From Mariniblastus sp. (GTDB lineage: Bacteria > Planctomycetota > Planctomycetia > Pirellulales > Pirellulaceae), in contig JAKVBG010000002.1 of the NCBI GenBank assembly GCA_022447605.1, forward strand, positions 154,312-218,311: a DNA stretch of 64,000 nucleotides, written 5' to 3'. Position numbers and translations under genes: made by a program. The notes under the pieces are model-generated. The model made no database searches, was not told the DNA's origin, and was given only the letters and a program-made list of their open reading frames with translations. Positions 54,056-63,359 of the stretch are shown here, in pieces (the stretch's first letter is position 1; each line of letters begins with the position of its first letter).

Positions 54056-56029
54056 ATGTCTTCGATGCTGGCACAACCATGGATATTGGCAGAGGCGGAT
54101 CCCGCCCGAATTTGGACATGGGTGTTCGTTGGTTTGACCTTTGCCCTCTACCTCTACATTGGCTGGCGCAGTCGTGTGCGCGAAACCCGTGGGTTTTACG
54201 TAGCGGGGCAGGGGGTGCCGGCGATTGCCAACGGGGCCGCCACGGCCGCCGACTGGATGAGTGCTGCCTCTTTTATTTCGATGGCCGGGTTGATCAGTTT
54301 TTCTGGTAGCGATGGTTCGGTCTACCTGATGGGCTGGACTGGGGGCTACGTTCTGTTGGCGCTGCTGTTGGCGCCCTACTTGAGGAAGTTCGGGCATTAT
54401 ACGGTTCCCGATTTTATCGGCGCCCGCTATTACAGTGATACGGCCCGGGTCGTGGCTGCCATGTGTGCCATTTTTGTTTCGCTGACCTACGTGGCGGGAC
54501 AGATGAAAGGGGTCGGTGTTGTCTTTTCCAGGTTCCTGGAAGTCGAGTTGTGGCTCGGCGTGGTGATCGGGATGGGCATTGTTGCATTCTTTGCCGGGCT
54601 GGGCGGGATGAAGGGAATTACCTGGACCCAGGTCGTCCAATATTTCGTCTTGATTCTCGCGTTCCTGATTCCCAGCATTGCGATTTCCTCGATGTTGACC
54701 GGGGATGCGGTACCGCAAAAAGGTTTTGTATTCAGTGATATTTCAGAGCGATTGAACGCGGTTCTGTTGGAACTGGGTGAGCAGGAATATACTCAGCCGT
54801 TCGGTAAATTTTCCCAGCTCAATGTCTTTTGCATTACGGCTGCGCTGATGTTTGGGACGGCCGGCTTGCCGCACGTCATTGTCAGGTTTTATACCGTCAA
54901 GAATGTCCGGGCGGCTCGTTATTCAGCGGTTTGGGCCATCCTCTTCATTGCCATCCTGTATACCACGGCGCCGGCACTCGGGATGTTTGCCCGTTACAAT
55001 CTGATCAAGAACTTGCACCAGTCGACCGTGACCAAGATCGAATTGCAGACCGGGGATGAAACACCGCGGGTGTACCCGATTGCTGACCAGGGTAAGAACC
55101 CGAGAGAGCAGGCGTTCGAGGCGGTTCGACAGGCCCAGCAGGACAACCGACCGGCAGAGCCTGGGTCCGCGCCAGGTAACGAGGGAGTCACTCGGAAAAC
55201 GTCGATCACGTACTTCTTGCAGTCGCCAGACGGAAAGCCGTTGAATTGGGCGACCCAGTGGCAGAAGACCGGCCTGTTGAAAGTTGAAGATCTCGACCAG
55301 GATGGAAAGATCAACTTGAAGTTGATGGATTGGGAGGCGGCTGACGGCAAAACGGTTAAGCGGTCTGAACTGGCCAAGATCGACAAGGATATTATCGTGC
55401 TTTCCACGCCGGAGGTGGCCGGGTTGCCCCCCTGGGTCATCGCCTTGGTCGCGGCCGGTGGACTGGCGGCAGCGCTCTCCACAGCGGCGGGTCTGTTGCT
55501 GGTCATCAGTTCCTCCCTGGCCCATGACCTCTACATCCGGTTCGTGGAACCAAACGCCACCGAGGCCAAGAAAGTCAAGGTAGGCCGGATCGCCATTCTA
55601 CTTGGGATCCTGGTTGCCGGTTACTTTGGAATCAACCCACCGGGGTTTGTTGGGGAAGTGGTCGCGTTCGCCTTTGGCCTGGCGGCCGCCAGTTTCTTCC
55701 CGGTAATTTTTCTCGGCATCTTCTCGACGCGAGTGAACCGGGCGGGGGCGGTCAGTGGCATGCTCGTTGGTCTGATATTCACCATGACGTACATCATTCT
55801 TTGCACGGCCGACAAGGTATTGCCATTCCTGTTTGACGCACCGATTCTTACATCCGACCAATGGTTGTTCGGCATCTCGCCCCAGGGGATCGGGACGCTG
55901 GGGATGTTGTTGAATTTTGTCGTGACCTGGGTTGTGTCGATGTGCACCCAACCGCCACCGGAAGACGTGGTCGAGCTGGTCGAGAAGATTCGCCTGCCAG
56001 GTGAAGCGGGTTCCGCCGTGGAGCATTGA
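54056..56029 (+). CDS. Sodium/solute symporter (SSS family, acetate-symporter-like) with a large loop insertion
   Basis: 657 residues. The SSS core is evident: ETRGFYVAGQGVPAIANGAA, TAADWMSAASFISMAG, FGHYTVPDFIGARYY, VRFYTVKNVRAARYS and AAALSTAAGLLLVISSSLAH. It belongs with the subfamily partnered by DUF4212, often annotated as cation/acetate symporter. Between two TM helices, about residues 322-452 form a polar loop with an EF-hand-like DxDxDG element (Asp412, Asp414, Asp416, Gly417). The substrate is probably a small organic anion (inference). Confidence 0.92.
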   Translation: MSSMLAQPWILAEADPARIWTWVFVGLTFALYLYIGWRSRVRETRGFYVAGQGVPAIANGAATAADWMSAASFISMAGLISFSGSDGSVYLMGWTGGYVLLALLLAPYLRKFGHYTVPDFIGARYYSDTARVVAAMCAIFVSLTYVAGQMKGVGVVFSRFLEVELWLGVVIGMGIVAFFAGLGGMKGITWTQVVQYFVLILAFLIPSIAISSMLTGDAVPQKGFVFSDISERLNAVLLELGEQEYTQPFGKFSQLNVFCITAALMFGTAGLPHVIVRFYTVKNVRAARYSAVWAILFIAILYTTAPALGMFARYNLIKNLHQSTVTKIELQTGDETPRVYPIADQGKNPREQAFEAVRQAQQDNRPAEPGSAPGNEGVTRKTSITYFLQSPDGKPLNWATQWQKTGLLKVEDLDQDGKINLKLMDWEAADGKTVKRSELAKIDKDIIVLSTPEVAGLPPWVIALVAAGGLAAALSTAAGLLLVISSSLAHDLYIRFVEPNATEAKKVKVGRIAILLGILVAGYFGINPPGFVGEVVAFAFGLAAASFFPVIFLGIFSTRVNRAGAVSGMLVGLIFTMTYIILCTADKVLPFLFDAPILTSDQWLFGISPQGIGTLGMLLNFVVTWVVSMCTQPPPEDVVELVEKIRLPGEAGSAVEH

Positions 56030-56075
56030 ATCGGCCTCTTGGAATCATGGTGCCGTCGCCCGGTTGGCCCCCGGC

Positions 56076-57449
56076 CTAAGGAGTGGGCAACAGAACTTGC
56101 CGGGGCAATTCGAGGAGGTCGCACAGCTGTTCGATCGTTTCTCTGGTTTCGTTGATCAAATCGGGATCGCGCAGGTCATCGACCGATAGTCGGTCACGGT
56201 AGCGGTTCTCAATCCAGTGTTGCAATTTTTCGTGCAGTTGCTCGGACCATCGGACCCCCTGGTGAAACGCTGCCTGCTCTGGTGTGTTCAACACGATGCG
56301 CAAACGAAGGCAGGCCGGTCCGCCCCCGTTATTCATGCTCTGCCTGAGGTTCATGAAGATGACTTCGTCGACAGGGTTCCCTGCCTCGAGGAGTTTTTCG
56401 GTGCAGTCCAGGGCGGACCGGTTTTCGCGAACTGCTTCCGGGCAGAGGAACGTCATCTTGCCATCGGGTCGCGTCAGCAGTTGGCTGTTGAACAGGTAAC
56501 TGGATACGGCGTCTGGCAGGCTGATATCACTTTCTTGAAACTGGATGATGTGGAGCGGTTGGCCATATTGCTGCAGGTATCTCTCTTGTAATTGTGCCAG
56601 GACTTCGGCTTGATCCAGGAACGCTTTTTCGTGGCAGGTCAGAACATTTTCGTTGCCGACCGAAATCACGTCGTTGTGAAAGACCCCGGCGTCAATGGCC
56701 GCCGGGTTCTGCTGGATGAACAGGGCAGCCTGTTCGGCCAGTCCGTGGACACGGGCAATTGCCCGAACGGACTCAAGCGTTTGCCGGGCAGGGTATTTGG
56801 TGGGTCGCCTGGTCGCGTGATTCAGCCATTGGCTGCCGTAGACAAACAGCTCCAGTCCCGGGTTACCGTGTTGATCGACCAGTCGGGTATGGTTGGCAGC
56901 CCCTTCATCGGCCAGGGCGGCGGTTCCCGGGAGGGGCTCGTGAACCGCAAACTTGTCCGGGTCTGCAAAGAGGAACTTCAATACACGCGTGGTGGAAGCG
57001 GCTTCCATGGACCGATGGAGATTGCTGCTCAGGTTGGCCGGCGTCAGATGCAGCCGCCCATCGGCCGAATCGGCGCTCGGCGTGACGGTGGCGGCATTGG
57101 CCGTCCACATGTTCGATGCGCTGTAAGCGGCCGCCAGCAGCGCCGGGTTCTGTCGGTAGGCCTGGTCGACCAGCTGCCCATCGGTCCCGTTAAAGCCGAG
57201 GCTCCGCAGGAAGTTGAGATCGGGGCGGAGCAGGGGGGGTAGGACACACTGTTCGATTCCTCTGTCGGCAACCCGTTTCATTTTTTCCAGGCCTTGCAGA
57301 GCCGCCTGGCGGGGGGATGAAACCAGGTTCTGGTGTTGCTGGGAGGCGACATTGCCAAAGGAGAGGCCTGCATAATTATGCGTTGGCCCAACGATGCCAT
57401 CAAAGTTGAATTCGCGAGTGGTCAATTTCGGTTCACTCTCCCTGGCCAC
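56076..57449 (-). CDS. astB: N-succinylarginine dihydrolase
   Basis: 457 residues from GTG 57449; a TTG at 57536 is the other choice, and neither has a good ribosome site. Strong AstB identity is visible: FNFDGIVGPTHNYAGLSFGN, SAASNMWTANAATVTPSADS-type segment, GDEGAANH-like LADEGAANHTRL, AGVFHNDVI and SMNNGGGPACLRLR, the last holding the catalytic cysteine. AstB converts N2-succinylarginine to succinylornithine, CO2 and ammonia. The other genes of the arginine succinyltransferase pathway are not in the window. Confidence 0.9.
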   Translation of the reverse strand: MARESEPKLTTREFNFDGIVGPTHNYAGLSFGNVASQQHQNLVSSPRQAALQGLEKMKRVADRGIEQCVLPPLLRPDLNFLRSLGFNGTDGQLVDQAYRQNPALLAAAYSASNMWTANAATVTPSADSADGRLHLTPANLSSNLHRSMEAASTTRVLKFLFADPDKFAVHEPLPGTAALADEGAANHTRLVDQHGNPGLELFVYGSQWLNHATRRPTKYPARQTLESVRAIARVHGLAEQAALFIQQNPAAIDAGVFHNDVISVGNENVLTCHEKAFLDQAEVLAQLQERYLQQYGQPLHIIQFQESDISLPDAVSSYLFNSQLLTRPDGKMTFLCPEAVRENRSALDCTEKLLEAGNPVDEVIFMNLRQSMNNGGGPACLRLRIVLNTPEQAAFHQGVRWSEQLHEKLQHWIENRYRDRLSVDDLRDPDLINETRETIEQLCDLLELPRQVLLPTP

Positions 57450-57571
57450 CCAATCGGTTAAGAGGTAGCCAATCGGTTTTCCTGGTCCGCCATGCGAACA
57501 TGGCCGGCAATACGTCTTCGACAGCACCTGCCCCAAACGGGCTGCTCACCACTGGACTGTCCCGCGGGGAC

Positions 57572-59104
57572 TCAGTTCAAGCCTTCGCCCTTGTCCGGGT
57601 CTTCATTCTTTTTCGTTCCGCTCTCTTCCGTCGATTCTGTCGAAGGATTACCCCCGTCCTTGCCCGTGACCGGGGGCGTATCCGGTTGTCCACTTGCGTT
57701 GCCTGGTGTGACTTCCAGGGGACTGGCCTTTTTGGGCAGCACGATCGACTGGGGAATCGTGATTTCAGGTCGCAGTCGCTTGATGACATCGTCACCAATG
57801 ATGTAGTACCAGTCCGCATGACTCCGGTTCAGTTCATTGGCCGCATTTCTGGCTGCTTCCTGCTTCTCTTTGGCATCCTGCACCGAGCGCTGGTACGCTT
57901 TGTTTTCGTCGGACGTCGGGTCTTCGTTCAGGTCGGCCGGTTTTTCCGGTATCTTGTGGACGTCATTATTCACACCCGCCGTGATCGTCATGACATAGTT
58001 CAGGTTGCCGGTGCCATCCTGGGTCGCTCCCGCGATAGAGCCAAACGAAAGGGTCATGATCAGACCGGTGGGTGTATACAACCGGATATTACCGCTGGCC
58101 GAATCACATTCGAAATTGCCGTTCTCAATGCGACAATTGGTAAAGCCATACTGATTCATCGACTCAGTCATCTTCGGATCAAAGGCCGCATTGCTCTTGA
58201 TTGCCTTGGACGCATTCGGGTCTTTCCGTTTTACGTCATTAGAAATGATCCTGGACAGGAATTGTCCCATCTGGGTGATTTGCGCGATTTGCTGGGGCGT
58301 GGCCGTCAACTTTCGCATCTCCTTGGAATTGGGATCGGATGTCTCCAACAGCGGCACCCCCATCCGGCCATCCGCGGTCGGCCGCAACTCGGCCTGGTAG
58401 ATAACATCCTTGGTCGGTTTGGCAGGATCGTCTCCCATCAGACGGTAATAGTTGATGTCGACCGCGTTGACAGTCTGCCCGCTGCCCCCCTGGCTCTGGG
58501 CCAATTGCAGGGGATTGGGCGAGATCCAACTGGAAAAGTCGGTACTCAGGACGCGCGGATCGTAGTCGATGACATACACGTTGGGCTGGTTCGTAATACG
58601 GGCGAAGTGTTTGATATTGGCTTCGTCCTTGACAGGCAAGCCGAGAATCAGGCTGCCAATCTCTTTCTGGTTGCGATCGGTGAGCGTGATTTTTGTTCCC
58701 AGCGATCCCCGGTTGGCTACGTCTTGATAATCTTCCGGATCGACCACACCGAAATCCAGGTGATCCTGCTGGTTATCCGACATGATGTCGAGGACCTTGA
58801 GGTCCGACAAGGAATTGATGGCCAGTGCAATCCGCGCTCCCTGCGAGGCGGGGTAGTTTTGCTTGGAGGGGATGATCCAGCGATCCCCGCGTCGCACGAG
58901 CTTAATCTTCTCCAGAGCGCCCCGGTCCCGGTTGAAAGTAGCAATCTCCAGACCCCGAACCTGGCTCCCGTTGTAACTCTCAAACAGCTGCTCCACTTCA
59001 GTTTGAACCTGGGGTTGGGGCCAGGGGTAATAATAACCGGCTGCGGCCAGGCAGATTAAAGCCACAACAGCCAATAGCAGTGTGGAGAGGGTTGCGGATC
59101 TCAT
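57572..59104 (-). CDS. DUF4340 domain protein, ABC-system partner
   Basis: 510 residues, with AGGT upstream of ATG 59104. One N-terminal TM/signal segment (LSTLLLAVVALICLAAAGYY) is followed by a beta-rich extracytoplasmic domain: RRGDRWIIPSKQNYPASQGA, LDFGVVDPEDY, VYVIDYDPRVLSTDFSSWI. This layout is typical of DUF4340 proteins beside GldG-like genes. The C-terminal 60 residues are low-complexity, rich in Pro, Gly, Asp and Glu. It ends the Gld-like operon, 39 bases after the permease fusion. Confidence 0.85.
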   Translation of the reverse strand: MRSATLSTLLLAVVALICLAAAGYYYPWPQPQVQTEVEQLFESYNGSQVRGLEIATFNRDRGALEKIKLVRRGDRWIIPSKQNYPASQGARIALAINSLSDLKVLDIMSDNQQDHLDFGVVDPEDYQDVANRGSLGTKITLTDRNQKEIGSLILGLPVKDEANIKHFARITNQPNVYVIDYDPRVLSTDFSSWISPNPLQLAQSQGGSGQTVNAVDINYYRLMGDDPAKPTKDVIYQAELRPTADGRMGVPLLETSDPNSKEMRKLTATPQQIAQITQMGQFLSRIISNDVKRKDPNASKAIKSNAAFDPKMTESMNQYGFTNCRIENGNFECDSASGNIRLYTPTGLIMTLSFGSIAGATQDGTGNLNYVMTITAGVNNDVHKIPEKPADLNEDPTSDENKAYQRSVQDAKEKQEAARNAANELNRSHADWYYIIGDDVIKRLRPEITIPQSIVLPKKASPLEVTPGNASGQPDTPPVTGKDGGNPSTESTEESGTKKNEDPDKGEGLN

Positions 59105-59143
59105 TTTTTTACCTGAAGTGTTTTGGTTGGAGTTTGGGTTGAA

Positions 59144-62137
59144 TTACTTGAGCCGCCGCGCCTTGGAGATGCCTTCACGCTCACGCAGGCGGCGCCGCGT
59201 GAAGACCACCAGTCCGACCAGCAAGGGGGGGATGGGTGGGATGATCACAGCAGCCAGTTTGAAATTCCGTTGTTTATCCTGGATTTCCAGTTCGGCATCC
59301 AGCTGGATGCTCCTGAGGCTTTCTCGGCGCTCGTTATCCAGTTCTTCGACCAGTCGCTGGAATTTGCCCGTTTGCTCCTGTCGCAACTGGTTGAAGATTT
59401 GCTGTTTGGCTGTCAGGTCCATCGTGTCGATACGCTCGCCCCGCGCCTGGCGAGCCTGCATGTCACGAATCTGGTCCGCCAAGGGGCGCAGCGAAGATTC
59501 CAGGTCCTGTTGGATTTCGTTGCGGGCAATCATGAACTCTTTCTCGTAGTTCTGGGTCGCCTGGTAGACTTTTCCCATGGCATCCTCGGTCGTATTTTCG
59601 ACAGCCCGCAACGTGACATGTCGCTCTTTCCGGTTGCGAATGCCGAGATATTCCTCTTCACCCGCCATCGCGTCCACTGCATTCAGCACAAAGGCCATGT
59701 TTTGGAAACGGTATTGGATGCCATTACGAATCGGGTAATTTCGTGAATCGACAAACAGGTCGGCCAGCACGTCAACGTCACATATGTAGATCACGTTCGT
59801 GTTGGCCTTGGAGGAGCCGTCGACCGGTTTGGTGGTAGGCCTGTTTTCCCCCTCCGTAACGATGCTTGGTGCATCGATCGCATTGGCACCAGTGATATGG
59901 GCGGCCACGCAGTAATTCGCGTTGGCCGAACCGCGGGCGTTGTTCAGCAGGGATTCGCTATTGCCGGCAGTGAGCCAGTCGTACAGCAGGATTCGCCCGG
60001 CATTGCTCGTTTTGACCAGAGGTTCGAAATTCAAAGTCGAATTACCGCTGGGGCGGATATAACCGACAAACTGGAAATAGAGCTCATCGATCCCACCGGT
60101 GACCGGGTGGGAACTGAACAGGGCGTTGACGTCACGGTTCTCGTCTCGAATTACGACCCTCTCCGGTTGATCCAGCGTGGGGTCTCGAGGGTAGGGATTT
60201 TCCGATGACAACTGCCAGACCATCCAGGGGAAGTCCTGTTTTTCCCGCATGACGCGGTCCACATCAAGATCGAGGGCGTCCCACAACTTCTGGATGTCGG
60301 CCGTAGCGTTGCCAGCGCGGGCCATCGTGCGTGGCAACAAGGTACTGCGGAGATGAGGGAAGTTGTCAGGGTTGGGCAGCGGGTCTTCAAAGATGACAAC
60401 CGGTTGTCCAAGCTGGATTGCCTGAATCAGGTTGTCCATTTCATTCGGGTTCAGCTTGGAGGGTTGCACGACCACGAGGACATCGTAGCGGCGTTGTTTT
60501 GTTAGCGGTGGGTTCGTGCCATCACCCGCCTCTTCACCGTCGTCCATCCAGAGTGAAATTGGGTTCTGTGCCTGAACGATCTCAACATTGTATTGTTTTT
60601 CCAGCTCCCGGACGATCTTCAACCTCGGGATCCGCATCTGTTGTCCCTGGTTGTCGAGAACGGCACCGGTAATGAATGCGTCGGACTGAACAATGCCGAC
60701 CGTTTTTCTCTCATCGCGTGATACGGTGTTAATGGATCGCATCAGCTCGTACTCGATTGGCATCCCGTAAGGGAAGAAGGGAATCACAACCCGTTCACGA
60801 CCGCTCGCGAACGCCGCGCCCATCACCACGTCCTCTTCACGGATTGCGCCACGAGATTCGCTGACGACCTTGGTCGGTCGAATACCAAACCTTTGCTCGG
60901 CGTTGATGGCCTCGGCACTAAACGGCTCGATTCCCTGTCTCAGGTTGACCGACACTCGATTTCCGCCCATCACGTCAAATTCGCGAAGAAGATTGACCAG
61001 GTCATTTTTTGCCTGCACGTACTCGGTCGGAATATTGTTGCTGACGAAAGCATCGATCTTGATGACGGGAGGTTGTCTTCCGTCTTCATCCGGTTTGGCG
61101 TTGGCCAATCTCTCTAGCACCTGGGCGGTTGAGGGGGAAAGGGTGCTGACGCCTCCTTGTGAAACATCGACGCGCAGATGATTCAACGGGCTGTACTGGG
61201 CCACGAGAACCACGGAGCCAACGATGACGAGTACGAAAACGGCTCGGAACAGGTACTGCCAAAGCATGGAGGTGCCGTCACGCCCGCCTAGCCAGTGCCG
61301 GCGCCCGATCAGGATCAGGCTCAGGTAGATTCCCAGCGTTACCAGCCCCAGGAAGTAAAAAATACCAGGTAGGGCAATCAGCCCCCGGCCGAATGGCTCA
61401 AATCGTTGCAATAGGGACCATTCGTAAAGCTGCTGAACCCATGTGGAATTCGATACGATCACATCGGCGTTGGAGAAAAACGCCAGGGGGGCATTGAAAG
61501 CGGCTCCAAAAATAAACCCGACTGTCAGGTTGTTGGTCAGAAAAGACGCCACCATGCCCAGGGCCAACATGGCGATCCCCATGAACCAGTAACCAAGGTA
61601 GGTCGAGAATAGCAACAGGCTGTCCAGTTCCCCGCCGGTCATGGCGATCAGTACTGCATAGTTGGACAGCTGGGAAAACAGCAGGGAAACCGTGAAGACG
61701 AGTACCGCGGCAAAATACTTGCCAATGACGATGTCGAAATCGAATGCGGGTAGCGTGAGCAACAGCTCGTCGGTGCCCTGACGGCGCTCTTCGGCCCAGA
61801 TACTCATCGTGATGGCGGGGATGAATATCAACATGATGTAGGGCAGGTATTTATTGAGCTGGTCGAAGTTGGCCAAATTGGTTGTGAAGAATTCATGAGG
61901 CCAGAACGCGGCGAAGGAGGTTAGCATGACAAAGAGGCAAAGAAAGACGTAGCCTGTTGGATTGCTGAAATAGCCGGTGAAATTCCTCTCCAGTACCGCG
62001 AAGGCAGCCTGCCGCCTGATCCCGATAGGCAACATAAGCAAGCACAGACCCAAGACGAACATCAGATCGATGACCAGCATGAAGGCGAATTCAATGAGCT
62101 GTGTCCAAATCGAGGTTTCAACTAATGTTTCTTGCAT
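59144..62137 (-). CDS. GldF-GldG fusion: ABC-2 permease plus GldG-like extracytoplasmic domain
   Basis: 997 residues. The first 330 or so form a six-helix ABC-2 permease (MSIWAEERRQGTDELLLTLP is the conserved cytoplasmic loop; IGKYFAAVLVFTVSLLFSQL, FMGIAMLALGMVASFLTNNL). A GldG-like region follows (ABC_transp_aux; QGGVSTLSPSTAQVLERLAN, DALDLDVDRVMR) and a final C-terminal TM helix (LAAVIIPPIPPLLVGLVVF). In Bacteroidetes, GldA, GldF and GldG are separate subunits in the gliding/secretion ABC transporter; here F and G are fused. The ATPase gene lies upstream. Confidence 0.9.
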   Translation of the reverse strand: MQETLVETSIWTQLIEFAFMLVIDLMFVLGLCLLMLPIGIRRQAAFAVLERNFTGYFSNPTGYVFLCLFVMLTSFAAFWPHEFFTTNLANFDQLNKYLPYIMLIFIPAITMSIWAEERRQGTDELLLTLPAFDFDIVIGKYFAAVLVFTVSLLFSQLSNYAVLIAMTGGELDSLLLFSTYLGYWFMGIAMLALGMVASFLTNNLTVGFIFGAAFNAPLAFFSNADVIVSNSTWVQQLYEWSLLQRFEPFGRGLIALPGIFYFLGLVTLGIYLSLILIGRRHWLGGRDGTSMLWQYLFRAVFVLVIVGSVVLVAQYSPLNHLRVDVSQGGVSTLSPSTAQVLERLANAKPDEDGRQPPVIKIDAFVSNNIPTEYVQAKNDLVNLLREFDVMGGNRVSVNLRQGIEPFSAEAINAEQRFGIRPTKVVSESRGAIREEDVVMGAAFASGRERVVIPFFPYGMPIEYELMRSINTVSRDERKTVGIVQSDAFITGAVLDNQGQQMRIPRLKIVRELEKQYNVEIVQAQNPISLWMDDGEEAGDGTNPPLTKQRRYDVLVVVQPSKLNPNEMDNLIQAIQLGQPVVIFEDPLPNPDNFPHLRSTLLPRTMARAGNATADIQKLWDALDLDVDRVMREKQDFPWMVWQLSSENPYPRDPTLDQPERVVIRDENRDVNALFSSHPVTGGIDELYFQFVGYIRPSGNSTLNFEPLVKTSNAGRILLYDWLTAGNSESLLNNARGSANANYCVAAHITGANAIDAPSIVTEGENRPTTKPVDGSSKANTNVIYICDVDVLADLFVDSRNYPIRNGIQYRFQNMAFVLNAVDAMAGEEEYLGIRNRKERHVTLRAVENTTEDAMGKVYQATQNYEKEFMIARNEIQQDLESSLRPLADQIRDMQARQARGERIDTMDLTAKQQIFNQLRQEQTGKFQRLVEELDNERRESLRSIQLDAELEIQDKQRNFKLAAVIIPPIPPLLVGLVVFTRRRLREREGISKARRLK

Positions 62138-62191
62138 GATTTCTTCTTTAACTTGTTGAAATGATTTTGAAGCAAATCGTGGGCGGAGGGA

Positions 62192-63055
62192 TTACGCGGG
62201 ACTATCCTGATCTTCTGTGTTTTGCAGTTTGACTCCCGTCACAGGATCATGCCCTGTCAGGTCTGCAAAGACATGGTCGAGTCCCAGGTGTTGGGGGTCC
62301 ATATCATTCAGTGTTCCGTCGTAAACTTTCTGGCCTTCATTAATTAAAATGACACGGTCTGCCATCGCTTCAACCTCTTGTAAAATGTGGGTCGACAGCA
62401 GGATCGTTTTCTCTTGTCCTAATTTCCGCATTGTCTCTCTGACGCCGCGGATCTGATTCGGGTCTAGACCGGACGTTGGTTCGTCCAGAATCAGAACTTC
62501 GGGCTCGTGGATCAATGCTTGAGCCATGCCGACGCGCTGCCGGTAGCCTTTGGAAAGTTTATTGATCGGTTTGTAGATCACGCTTGACAGGCTGCAAAGA
62601 TTGACAGCCTTTTCAATTTGATTCAACTTGGTTTTTTTATTCATGCCGCGGGCTTCGGCAAAAAAGTCAAGCAGGCTGAAGGGTGTCATGTCGGGGTAGA
62701 GCGGCCCTGTTTCAGGCAGGTAGCCCAGCTTCTGGGAACCGGCCATTCGGCTGGTGGACATGTCGTGTCCGGAAATCCTCGCCACGCCTTCGGAGGGCGA
62801 TAAATAGCCCGTCAACATTTTCATCGTCGTACTCTTGCCGGCACCGTTGGGCCCCAGGAACGCAACTACCTCGCCCGAATAAACTTTGAAAGAGACGTCC
62901 CGGGTAGCCGCGAAGATCCCATAGAACTTGGACAGACGGTCCGCTTCGATCATCGGGGTTTCGTTCGACCGGTCAGGGCCGCTCTCCGCGACAGAGTCAT
63001 CCTTTGGATTGACGTCCGCCGTTTCAGGCGGATCGTTCGGTTCATGTTCTGACAT
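62192..63055 (-). CDS. ABC transporter ATP-binding protein, GldA-like
   Basis: 287 residues from ATG 63055 with AGG upstream; the open frame back to 63226 is not ABC-like. After a polar N-terminal 35 residues come Walker A GPNGAGKST, the signature LSKGYRQR, Walker B VLILDEPTSGLDP and the switch STHILQEVEAMAD. It belongs to the drug-export/GldA class that pairs with ABC-2 permeases. It is 54 bases before the GldF-GldG gene on the same strand and powers that transporter. Confidence 0.93.
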   Translation of the reverse strand: MSEHEPNDPPETADVNPKDDSVAESGPDRSNETPMIEADRLSKFYGIFAATRDVSFKVYSGEVVAFLGPNGAGKSTTMKMLTGYLSPSEGVARISGHDMSTSRMAGSQKLGYLPETGPLYPDMTPFSLLDFFAEARGMNKKTKLNQIEKAVNLCSLSSVIYKPINKLSKGYRQRVGMAQALIHEPEVLILDEPTSGLDPNQIRGVRETMRKLGQEKTILLSTHILQEVEAMADRVILINEGQKVYDGTLNDMDPQHLGLDHVFADLTGHDPVTGVKLQNTEDQDSPA

Positions 63056-63359
63056 GGGGACCTGCTCAAATAAATGGGATGATTTGACCGCTGGGACTAG
63101 CTCGGAACTTGCCGATTGATCCGCACGGCCGGATTTCAACTTGATGATTCGACAGAAGTTAATAATTCTGAATCGAAAAATGTAAGTTGTCGAGCGTACA
63201 GGGGGAAAGTACCTGGAATCTGGCAAGCTCGACTTGGATGCCTGCTGGACGGCCCCTGCGGATCTGGTGGTTCTTCATTACGGAAGGCTCGGTCCAGCGG
63301 TTCTTGAAGATGTGCCATATCAGGGGATATTTGGCAATCTAAGGGGGGCTCTCCGGCTT
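63056..63359. other. Intergenic region upstream of the Gld-like operon
   Basis: 304 bases between the ATPase gene and the low-complexity protein gene. Besides the candidate promoter at 63165-63193 I see nothing supported. Open frames on both strands here show no family features. Confidence 0.7.
63165..63193 (-). promoter_or_regulatory. Candidate promoter of the Gld-like operon
   Basis: Minus strand: TCGACA (plus 63188-63193), a 17-base spacer, and CAGAAT (plus 63165-63170), about 110 bases before the ATPase start, in AT-rich sequence. Confidence 0.35.

Noticed and set aside
57500..59059. 519-codon plus-strand frame over the DUF4340 gene
   Set aside because: It is antisense to a gene with clear signal segment, operon context and domain. 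No features of its own.
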